Below, one piece after another: positions 1 through 5,191 of a stretch of DNA of 5,388 nt. A program made the translations under genes and the position numbers. The notes under the pieces are model-generated. The model did not search any database. It saw nothing but the letters and a program-made list of their open reading frames with translations, and was not told the DNA's origin. Positions within the stretch are counted from its first letter, which is position 1. The number at the start of each line of letters is the position of its first letter. The stretch comes from JBOGWY01 sp050694015 (lineage in GTDB: Bacteria > Actinomycetota > CADDZG01 > WHSQ01), in contig JBOGWY010000383.1 of assembly GCA_050694015.1 (NCBI GenBank), positions 1-5,388 on the forward strand, read 5' to 3'.

Positions 1-1386
1 GGGCGTCTGGATCGGCGCGAACGCACTGGCAAAGGAGCGGTCGCCGACTACGACCAGGCGGGTGACCGTGACCCCGTTCGCCACCTGCGTCCTTACGTCC
101 TCGGGGATCAGATTGCGCCGCGGGAGCGGGTCGGGGAGCCGCGATGCCACCGTTCGGCCCTGCACGACGAGCGAGGGGAACGGTTCGCCAAGACGGCGCC
201 GGGCGCCGATCAGATCGATCGTGTCGATGTAGTTGCCTGCCGCGACGAGACCGATGCGGCGTTGCGGCGTGGTCGGCGAGTTGACCTCGTGCGCGGCCAT
301 GAGGGCGATGGCATCGCGGGCGACCTGCGCGGGAGCGGCGGCCGCATCCGTCCGGCCGCGGAGCAACGTGGTGATCACCAGGGACCCGTTGATCTCGAGC
401 TTGTCGAGCGTCTTGAGCTCGCGCGGCTCCTGCTGCTTGCCGAGAGCCGGGCCTTCGCCGTTGAACGCAAGGATCTGTCCGTCGGGCGCCATCACCATCA
501 GGAAGTCGAACTCGAAGATCTCGCGGAAGTTCTCCACTTGGGCGTCGAGATCCCCCGTCCCGATCTCGTCCGACACGAAGGTGGAGATCTCGCCGACGTC
601 GTTGGCCAGTCGCGTCATGTCGGTGTCGAACTGCTCCAGCGTTCCTCTGGCCTGCACGCGGACGTCGTCGAGCTCGGCATCTTGGACGCTGGTCGAGATC
701 ACCCCCGTCAGAGCCGACGCCAGCGCGAGCACCACGGCGACGAGGAGCCCCGCGAACGCGGCGACGAACCTCGTCCTGACCGACGAGCGCGCCGCGGTCC
801 AGAACCACGCCGCGAGCACGACGAAGCCGAGGGCTTTCGAGGCGTGAGCCGCGTACGAGAACCCGGACACGACACCGGCTCCAAACTGGAAATCGGGGGC
901 CGCGGCCGTGAACAGCTCCGACAAGCCGAGCAGGAAGGCCGCCAGCGACAACCGGCGAAGCGCGCCCCGGTCCCCGCGCGCGGCGCTGAGAGAAGCGGCG
1001 GCCACCGCGAAGGCGGCCCCCGTGGGAGCCAGCAGCAACGGCTCCTCGAGCTCCCAGCCGGCGATCGCCACCGCGCCGGCGCTCGCTCTCATACCGCCCA
1101 CGATCCCGACGAGAACGAAGGCGAACCCCAGCGTGCGGGCCGCCACCAGCATCTGTGAGCCGTCGATGCCGAGGTCCAGATCCTCCAGCTGAGTGAAGGC
1201 TCCTCCGTGGAGCACCTGCGCGAGGGCGAGGATCCCGAAGCCGACGGTCACCTCGACGCGGTTCGAGACCTCGCCCGGGACGAGTCCGGGCCGCGTCAGT
1301 ACAAGGAACGCACCACCGGCGAAGACGAGGAAGCCGAGGAACTCGACGGTGAAGTGAAGGGGAACTGCCAGGAAACTCTCAACCAT
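1..1386 (-). CDS. Multi-TM membrane receptor with Cache-like sensor domain, 3' end missing
   Basis: The minus strand is open from an ATG at 1386 to the left edge, giving 462 residues with no stop, so the C-terminus lies outside the window. Residues 1-230 hold about seven hydrophobic segments (near 9-31, 44-66, 79-99, 116-135, 145-163, 177-198 and 207-230). The last begins with an RTRF basic edge of the kind that precedes the final helix in many sensor kinases. Residues 231 to 462 look soluble and extracytoplasmic: a helical stretch rich in Asp and Glu, then two PAS/Cache-like parts (FLMVMAPDGQILAF near 295-308; GLVAAGNYID near 379-388 and SFASAFAPIQ at 451-460). This suits a ligand-sensing receptor. 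The output domain (histidine kinase, GGDEF or phosphatase) is not visible, so the signalling class is unknown. The start is the only in-frame candidate after the ylbL stop, 51 bp upstream; the Shine-Dalgarno is weak (GGGA, about 11 nt away). Sensor role is inferred from architecture only. Confidence 0.88.
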   Translation of the reverse strand, partial: MVESFLAVPLHFTVEFLGFLVFAGGAFLVLTRPGLVPGEVSNRVEVTVGFGILALAQVLHGGAFTQLEDLDLGIDGSQMLVAARTLGFAFVLVGIVGGMRASAGAVAIAGWELEEPLLLAPTGAAFAVAAASLSAARGDRGALRRLSLAAFLLGLSELFTAAAPDFQFGAGVVSGFSYAAHASKALGFVVLAAWFWTAARSSVRTRFVAAFAGLLVAVVLALASALTGVISTSVQDAELDDVRVQARGTLEQFDTDMTRLANDVGEISTFVSDEIGTGDLDAQVENFREIFEFDFLMVMAPDGQILAFNGEGPALGKQQEPRELKTLDKLEINGSLVITTLLRGRTDAAAAPAQVARDAIALMAAHEVNSPTTPQRRIGLVAAGNYIDTIDLIGARRRLGEPFPSLVVQGRTVASRLPDPLPRRNLIPEDVRTQVANGVTVTRLVVVGDRSFASAFAPIQTP

Positions 1387-1400
1387 CGCTACAAGTTTCC

Positions 1401-1415
1401 CACGGTGGTGCCGTG
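1401..1415 (-). other. Small intercistronic inverted repeat
   Basis: CACGG (1401-1405) and CCGTG (1411-1415) form a 5-bp inverted repeat around a 5-nt loop in the 51-bp gap between the ylbL-like gene and the receptor gene. No T-run follows on the minus strand, so it is not a standard terminator. It could be a processing or attenuation hairpin, or chance in GC-rich DNA. Confidence 0.2.
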
Positions 1416-1437
1416 TCGCCCTGGTTCGCTGCCGGTG

Positions 1438-2487
1438 TTAATCGAGGGCTTCGAGATAATCGAGCGCCTCGGAGAAGTTGGATATCTCGACGACCTCGAT
1501 GTCGGTGGCGGCGCCCTTCGCGGCGGCGAAGTTGGCAGCCGGCGACAGGAAGATCTCGGCCCCCTCACGTTCCGCACCGGCGACCTTTTGTTCCACCCCT
1601 CCGATCGGTCCGACTCCACCGTCGCAGGAGATCGTTCCGGTGCCGGCGATCGTCTGTCCGTGTGTGAGGTCGTCCGGCGTGAGTTGGTCGTAGAGCGAGA
1701 GTGCGAACATGAGACCCGCCGACGGCCCGGCGATGTCGCCGGGATCGAACTTCACATCGACGCCCGGTGTGAAGCGGTAGTTGATCGGCTCCATGTAGAC
1801 GCCGAGGAACGGCGCGCCGCGGTCTTGAGGACTCGCTACCGTCCGGACCCGAACGACACGGCGTTCGCGCTTGCGGACGATCGTCAGCGCGACCTCGTCA
1901 CCGATTTCGTGTTGGTCGATCCGGCGCCCGACATCGCACGTCGTCTGGACACGATGTGCGTCGACCGCGACGATCTTGTCTCCCGGATCGAGGACCTCGG
2001 CGGCCGGATAGTCGCGCACGGTGCCGAGGACGCGCGCGCCGTCGCCCTTCGGTCGCCCGAACCCGAGTGCGCCGAACGCGACCTCTTCCGCCGAACGGTT
2101 CGCGTCGCGCATCTGCGCTTCCTGATCCCGCTGGAGTTGCTCAAGTGACTGGCCCCCGGTGACCGACTCGGCGTCGACGATCACCTTGCTCTTGTCGAAG
2201 CCGGCCCAAATCATCTCGGCGAAGGTGACCTCGATGTCCACGCTCACCGTCGTCACCAGGAATGTCCCTTCCGACGAATAGGTGCGCGTGTCGTCGACCT
2301 TGACGAGGTCGTCCACGGCCGGAGTCGGGCCCGGCAGGTACGCGTAGAAGATCGGGATCGGGACGAAGAACGCGACGACCAGCAGGATCGCCCCGAAGAT
2401 GCCCACGACGGCCCAGCGCCAGGGATTGAAAGAGACCGGCCGCGCTCCCGGGGGCGCCGGTTGCTCCCAGTCGGGTTGCTCGAACAT
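1438..2487 (-). CDS. PDZ/Lon-like membrane-anchored serine protease, YlbL family
   Basis: 349 residues, the usual size for the YlbL/PDZ-Lon family. The layout is a short Pro-rich cytoplasmic N-terminus, one TM helix (about 26-48), an extracytoplasmic region, a PDZ domain (about 145-215, with DYPAAEVLDPGDKIVAVD at 159-176), and a C-terminal Lon-type S16 peptidase domain (about 225-349). The catalytic dyad is visible: Ser256 in GPSAGLMFAL and Lys301 in GGVEQKVAGA. In this family the PDZ and protease domains face the outside of the membrane and cleave envelope substrates; the substrate here is unknown. A homologue of this type sits divergently beside a DUF2342 gene in mycobacteria (Rv3194c/Rv3195), whereas here the two are separated by three genes. 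The ATG at 2487 is the first possible start, since an in-frame TAA lies 30 bp upstream. There is no Shine-Dalgarno, only a TANNNT hexamer 6 nt upstream, which fits a leaderless start. The family is clear from the catalytic motifs; the gene symbol is left blank because naming varies. Confidence 0.95.
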   Translation of the reverse strand: MFEQPDWEQPAPPGARPVSFNPWRWAVVGIFGAILLVVAFFVPIPIFYAYLPGPTPAVDDLVKVDDTRTYSSEGTFLVTTVSVDIEVTFAEMIWAGFDKSKVIVDAESVTGGQSLEQLQRDQEAQMRDANRSAEEVAFGALGFGRPKGDGARVLGTVRDYPAAEVLDPGDKIVAVDAHRVQTTCDVGRRIDQHEIGDEVALTIVRKRERRVVRVRTVASPQDRGAPFLGVYMEPINYRFTPGVDVKFDPGDIAGPSAGLMFALSLYDQLTPDDLTHGQTIAGTGTISCDGGVGPIGGVEQKVAGAEREGAEIFLSPAANFAAAKGAATDIEVVEISNFSEALDYLEALD

Positions 2488-2493
2488 GGAAGA

Positions 2494-2499
2494 AGAGTA
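2494..2499 (-). promoter_or_regulatory. Candidate leaderless -10 element before the ylbL-like gene
   Basis: On the minus strand TACTCT matches the actinobacterial -10 pattern TANNNT and ends exactly 6 nt before the ATG at 2487. No purine-rich Shine-Dalgarno is present; the adjacent bases are TCTTCC. In actinobacteria such spacing typically gives a transcript starting at or next to the start codon. No good -35 is seen. It lies in the 38-bp gap after mreB, so it would be an internal promoter. Confidence 0.4.
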
Positions 2500-2525
2500 G
2501 GCGGAGGTCTGGGGTTAGGCGGCGC

Positions 2526-3524
2526 TCAGCCGGCGAGGAACATCGACTTCAGGCTCTCGAAGGCCTCGAGGCATTTCCCGGCCCCCAGCACGACCGCTTC
2601 GAGAGGTTGCTTGGTGACGTGCACGGGGACCTCGGCCTGCTGCGAGAGCAGCATGTCGAGGCCCGACAGCATGCCCCCGCCGCCGGCGAGCGTGATGCCG
2701 TTCGTCAGGACGTCCTGGACGAGGTCGGGAGGCGAAGAACCGATGCACTCGATCACGGCGCTCACGATCGCGCGGATCGGTTCGTGGATCGCCTCGCGCA
2801 CCTCCTCAGATGTGATGAGGATGTGCTTGGGTAGTCCGGTAGCGAGGTCGCGGCCGCGCAACTCGGCCTTCTTCTCCTCGGCGAGCGGGAACGCGGAACC
2901 GATCGAGATCTTTATGCGCTCGGCGGTCCGTTCGCCGATCGCGATCGTGTACTCCCGGCGGACCCAGTTCTGGATCGCGCCGTCGATGTCGAAGCCACCG
3001 ACCCGAACCGCCGTGTTCGTGACGATGCCGCCCATCGAGATGAGGGCGACCTCGCTGGTGCCACCACCCACATCGACCACGAGATTGCCCACGGGCTCGT
3101 GGATGGGGAGACCGGCACCGATGGCGGCGGCGAGAGGCTCCTCGATCAGGTAGCAGGAGCGCGCCCCCGCAGAGAGCGTGGCTTCCTCGACCGCACGACG
3201 TTCGACCTCGGTGAGCGCGCTCGGGACGCACACGAGAACCTTCGGACGCGAGAGACGGTTGACGCCCGAGCGCTGCAGGATCAGACGGATCAGCTTCTCG
3301 GTGACGTCGAAGTCGGAGATCGCGCCGGAACGCAGCGGGCGGACTGCGACGATGTAACCGGGGGTGCGACCGATCATCTGCCACGCCTCGTCGCCCATCG
3401 CGAGGACCGCGCCGGTCTCCTTGTTCAGTGCAAGGACGGTCGGCTCCGAGAAGAGGATCCCGCGCTGCCGTTGGTAGACGAGGGTATTCGCGGTGCCGAG
3501 GTCGATCGCGAGGTCGCGTGCCAC
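2526..3524 (-). CDS. mreB: Rod shape-determining protein MreB (actin-like ATPase)
   Basis: 332 residues, close to the normal 335-345. MreB polymerises along the inner membrane face and guides the wall-elongation machinery. The actin/Hsp70 motifs appear in order: phosphate-1 loop DLGTANT (8-14), EEPLAAAIGAGL (128-139) with the conserved acidic pair, phosphate-2 loop VVDVGGGTSE (149-158), the stretch GERTAERIKISIGSA (197-211), and adenosine-binding LAGGGGMLSGL (279-289). The loop that inserts into the membrane in other MreBs is short and Arg-rich here (about 85-94, RSGVNRLSRP) and lacks obvious bulky hydrophobics, so membrane contact may differ. The start is GTG at 3522-3524, giving the canonical ARDLAIDLGTANT N-terminus; no Shine-Dalgarno is seen at a normal distance. 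It lies 52 bp after the small membrane-protein gene and 38 bp before the ylbL-like gene. No mreC or mreD follows within the window. It could be a second MreB/Mbl paralogue rather than the only MreB. Confidence 0.97.
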   Translation of the reverse strand: MARDLAIDLGTANTLVYQRQRGILFSEPTVLALNKETGAVLAMGDEAWQMIGRTPGYIVAVRPLRSGAISDFDVTEKLIRLILQRSGVNRLSRPKVLVCVPSALTEVERRAVEEATLSAGARSCYLIEEPLAAAIGAGLPIHEPVGNLVVDVGGGTSEVALISMGGIVTNTAVRVGGFDIDGAIQNWVRREYTIAIGERTAERIKISIGSAFPLAEEKKAELRGRDLATGLPKHILITSEEVREAIHEPIRAIVSAVIECIGSSPPDLVQDVLTNGITLAGGGGMLSGLDMLLSQQAEVPVHVTKQPLEAVVLGAGKCLEAFESLKSMFLAG

Positions 3525-3536
3525 CTATCTATATTG
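3525..3536 (-). promoter_or_regulatory. AT-rich -10-like element immediately upstream of mreB
   Basis: The 12 bases before the GTG start of mreB read CAATATAGATAG on the minus strand, a marked AT-rich patch in GC-rich surroundings. CAATAT lies 6 nt from the start codon, the same spacing as the TACTCT before the ylbL-like gene; TATAGA, 3 nt away, is an alternative. No convincing -35 is present and neither hexamer fully matches TANNNT, so this is tentative evidence for a leaderless mreB promoter. Confidence 0.28.
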
Positions 3537-3555
3537 CCCTGCGGTCGACCGGAAA

Positions 3556-3570
3556 GCCGGGAACGCCGGC
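3556..3570 (-). other. Intercistronic hairpin between small gene and mreB
   Basis: GCCGG (3556-3560) and CCGGC (3566-3570) form a 5-bp GC stem with a 5-nt loop in the 52-bp gap. On the minus strand it is followed by TTTCC only, so it would be at most a weak terminator or attenuator that lets some transcription reach mreB. Such short GC stems also arise by chance here. Confidence 0.25.
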
Positions 3571-3576
3571 GATTAC

Positions 3577-3894
3577 CTACGCGCCGCGGCGTTGGGGTTG
3601 CTGGTTCATCCGCTGTAGCGCGGCGCGACGCCGGGCTTCCACGCGACGCCGGGCGGCCTCGCGGCGAGCGGGATCCAACGGAACGGCACGGCCGGGAGCA
3701 CGCTTGGACATCGGGCGGCGCCCCTCTTGAGCGGCACGGCGGAAGGGTCCGGGGGCCGCGTACGGAGCGATCTTCTCGAGGCTGGCCCTGAAGCCCTCGA
3801 CCGTATCGAGATGTGCACGTTGGCGGCGCTGCTGAACCCAGAGGCTCCCGATACCGACTCCGGCAACCGCGAGCAGGATGACAAGGTAGATCAC
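3577..3894 (-). CDS. Small single-TM, Arg-rich membrane protein of unknown function
   Basis: 105 residues, family not recognised. Residues 2-20 form one hydrophobic helix, followed directly by basic QQRRQR (21-26), which predicts an N-out/C-in anchor. Residues 28-44 (HLDTVEGFRASLEKIAP) look like a short ordered motif. The rest is Pro/Arg-rich and probably flexible, ending in a very basic helix (about 74-96, DPARREAARRRVEARRR and on). A single TM plus a basic cytoplasmic tail broadly resembles small actinobacterial divisome or wall-growth adaptors such as the N-terminal part of SepX/GlpR, but this is architecture only, not homology. The gene is supported by a GTG start (3892-3894) with AAGGGG (3902-3907) 7 nt upstream and by its fit between neighbours. 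It precedes mreB by 52 bp and is likely co-transcribed, suggesting a link to the MreB cytoskeleton or envelope. The tail could bind membrane lipid, nucleic acid or an acidic protein. Confidence 0.83.
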   Translation of the reverse strand: MIYLVILLAVAGVGIGSLWVQQRRQRAHLDTVEGFRASLEKIAPYAAPGPFRRAAQEGRRPMSKRAPGRAVPLDPARREAARRRVEARRRAALQRMNQQPQRRGA

Positions 3895-3901
3895 GCTTCT
3901 T

Positions 3902-3907
3902 CCCCTT
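3902..3907 (-). promoter_or_regulatory. Ribosome binding site of the small membrane protein
   Basis: AAGGGG on the minus strand lies 7 nt before the GTG at 3894, inside a purine-rich run. It is the clearest Shine-Dalgarno in the window; mreB, the ylbL-like gene and both divergent genes lack one. It decides the GTG start and shows that this gene has an untranslated leader. Confidence 0.6.
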
Positions 3908-3935
3908 CTTCGTCTCGGTCGTATGGCTCCGCGAT

Positions 3936-4032
3936 GCGAGGCTTTGCTCGAAACCTCGCTTTAGTGAGCGGGTGAGTTCACCGCTCCGACCTATCTTGCG
4001 GGAGGCTATCAGAGCGTCCTCGATGACGCCTG
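3936..4032 (-). other. Three consecutive single-bulge hairpins, possible structured 5' leader
   Basis: In the gap upstream of the small membrane-protein gene, three inverted repeats follow each other. Hairpin A (4010-4032) pairs CAG+GCGTC with GACGC+CTG, 8 bp with one bulged base and a 6-nt loop. Hairpin B (3966-3986) has arms GAGCGGTG and CACCCGCTC on the minus strand, 8 bp, one bulged C and a 4-nt AACT loop. Hairpin C (3936-3959) pairs GCGAGG+TTT with AAA+CCTCGC, 9 bp, one bulged G and a 5-nt loop. Read on the minus strand, the extra base is on the 3' arm in all three. B and C are only 6 nt apart, and C ends 28 nt before the Shine-Dalgarno. This would suit a structured mRNA leader or small RNA controlling the small protein and mreB, but I recognise no known riboswitch consensus and strand is inferred. 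Pairings were found by eye with no energy calculation. Confidence 0.42.
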
Positions 4033-4058
4033 TCGCCACCTTGACTCGCTATTTCGCT

Positions 4059-4075
4059 GGCCCCTTCGGGGTTCC
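4059..4075 (-). terminator. Possible weak terminator after the SDR gene
   Basis: Just after the SDR stop (TAG, 4078-4080), the minus strand carries CCCC-GAA-GGGG (4061-4071), extended by GG/CC across a 2-nt AA bulge. No T-run follows, so it is not a classical intrinsic terminator. It may mark the 3' end of the SDR transcript or only partly stop polymerase. Confidence 0.3.
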
Positions 4076-4077
4076 TT

Positions 4078-5154
4078 CTATTGTCGTCCAGAAAGCAGCC
4101 TTTTTACGGTTCTCAAGGCCACTAACGCCCCCAGCGCCCCGGCACCGGCCAGTGCGGCCCGCCTGACATCTGTCCTTTTGACCGTTCTGTGCCCGAGGCG
4201 GACCTGGTCGCGCACCCGATCGACGGTCTCGGTGAAGATCTCGTGGTTGCTGTGTTTGGCCTTGAATCCCGCTGCGGCCAGCTTCTCCGTCGACACCACC
4301 CACGGGTGCATCACGTAGTGGAGCATCCCGGCGGGGGTCTCGGACAGCCCGAGGTCCCACATCTTCTCCATCAACGAGAACGCGACCGGCTCGGTGAGCT
4401 CGAAGCGGCGCCGGCCGATGATCGCGACCATCTCGTCGGCCTCGAGCCATCCCTCGGCGGCGAGGTTGTAGACGCCCTCGAGATCCGTGGTCACCGCCAT
4501 CTGCAGGGCGTCGGCAACGTCGTCCTCGTGGATGTACTGCAACGGAGCCCTGTGACCCTTGATTGAGAACAAGAAAGGCGCCTCGAGCGTGTGCGACCAC
4601 GCGTTGTCCACATGAGGCCCGAAGACGATCGCCGGCCGGAACACGACGAAGGCCAGATCGGGATATTCGTCGTTGACCTCGCGCACGATGTATTCGACCT
4701 CCAGCTTGTGCGTGGGATAAGAGAAGTCGAGGTTCGCGCGCAGCGGTGACTCCTCCGTGAGCGGGATCGGGTTGTCGCGATGCGCGCCGTAGACGATCGC
4801 CGTCGACGTGTAGACGACCTTCTTCACGCCCGCCTTACCCGCGCAGCGGAAGACGTTCTGGCTCCCGTTGACGTTGACGTCGCGCATCAGGACCTCGTCC
4901 TTGATCGGATCCATGATGAACGCGAGATGCACGAGGATGTCGACGTCGTGCAGGCGCGACTCGAGCGTCGGGTCGCGGACGTCGACGTGGTCGAAAACGA
5001 ACTTGGGATGAGTGAAAGCCGGCGTTCGAACGTCGAAGCCGATGATCCGCTCGACGGCGGAATCCTCGACGAGTTGGCCGATCAGTCGCTGCGCGATGTA
5101 TCCCGACGCGCCGGTGACGGCGACGGTCAGCGGGGCCCTCTTCGTAGCGCTCAT
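4078..5154 (-). CDS. Extended SDR family NAD(P)-dependent epimerase/dehydratase-like oxidoreductase
   Basis: 358 residues from the ATG at 5154. The N-terminal Rossmann fold shows TGASGYIA (14-21), a TGxxGxxG motif whose last Gly is Ala, and an acidic residue ending the second strand (D41 in GFDVR), which in this family usually favours NAD(H). Further landmarks are LVHLAF (74-79), NVNG (94-97), YTST (115-118) and the catalytic pair Tyr146/Lys150 in YPTHK, then RPAIVFGP (173-180) and YIHEDDVADAL (207-217). This is the extended-SDR layout that acts on nucleotide sugars, sterols or other lipids; the substrate cannot be read from sequence. The C-terminus is unusual for a soluble epimerase: a basic stretch (323-332), a Gly/Ala/Leu-rich hydrophobic run (333-347) and a final basic tail, suggesting membrane association. 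The reading frame extends upstream to 5271, but that part overlaps the divergent gene and precedes the canonical SDR start, so MSATKRAPL is chosen. It has no Shine-Dalgarno at normal distance and is divergent from the DUF2342 gene. Confidence 0.95.
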   Translation of the reverse strand: MSATKRAPLTVAVTGASGYIAQRLIGQLVEDSAVERIIGFDVRTPAFTHPKFVFDHVDVRDPTLESRLHDVDILVHLAFIMDPIKDEVLMRDVNVNGSQNVFRCAGKAGVKKVVYTSTAIVYGAHRDNPIPLTEESPLRANLDFSYPTHKLEVEYIVREVNDEYPDLAFVVFRPAIVFGPHVDNAWSHTLEAPFLFSIKGHRAPLQYIHEDDVADALQMAVTTDLEGVYNLAAEGWLEADEMVAIIGRRRFELTEPVAFSLMEKMWDLGLSETPAGMLHYVMHPWVVSTEKLAAAGFKAKHSNHEIFTETVDRVRDQVRLGHRTVKRTDVRRAALAGAGALGALVALRTVKRLLSGRQ

Positions 5155-5191
5155 GCGTACGCAGCGTACCGGCCTATCCTGGCCTCCAGAT
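5155..5191. promoter_or_regulatory. Divergent promoter region between SDR and DUF2342 genes
   Basis: Only 37 bp separate the two divergent starts. For the rightward gene, TATCCT (5175-5180) fits TANNNT and lies 11 nt before the ATG at 5192. For the leftward SDR gene, TACGCT (minus strand, 5163-5168) fits TANNNT and lies 8 nt before the ATG at 5154. Neither gene has a usable Shine-Dalgarno, so both transcripts are likely leaderless or nearly so. The interval also holds the palindrome GCGTACGC (5155-5162), a second GCGTAC (5164-5169), and GGCC on each side of TATCCT, which could be regulator binding sites. The -35 regions would lie inside the opposite gene. Confidence 0.42.

Noticed and set aside
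233..1158. Two long plus-strand reading frames (233-847 and 262-1158)
   Set aside because: Both lie antisense to the receptor gene, whose frame is open for 462 codons with clear membrane helices and domain-like sequence. The plus-strand products are Arg/Ser- or Arg/Glu/Gly-rich low-complexity strings typical of GC-rich shadows.
1207..2148. Plus-strand frame of 313 codons
   Set aside because: It is antisense to the ylbL-like gene, which carries an intact catalytic dyad, and to the receptor start. The product is a charged string with no recognisable domain.
3936..3959. Possible tRNA T-arm (minus strand GGTTTCGAGC)
   Set aside because: The spacing does not give a 5-bp stem with a 7-nt loop, and there is no acceptor stem, anticodon arm or D-arm around it. 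It is better explained as hairpin C.
3425..4039. Minus-strand frame of 204 codons starting in the hairpin region
   Set aside because: Its first roughly 48 codons lie in the gap and look mildly protein-like, but it has no Shine-Dalgarno, its third positions are only about two-thirds G/C by my count, and the rest runs out of frame through the small membrane-protein gene and into mreB.
4049..4600. Minus-strand frame of 183 codons inside the SDR gene
   Set aside because: It overlaps the SDR gene in another frame and gives an Arg/Gly/Asp-rich shadow product. The SDR frame carries the catalytic YPTHK and the Rossmann motif.
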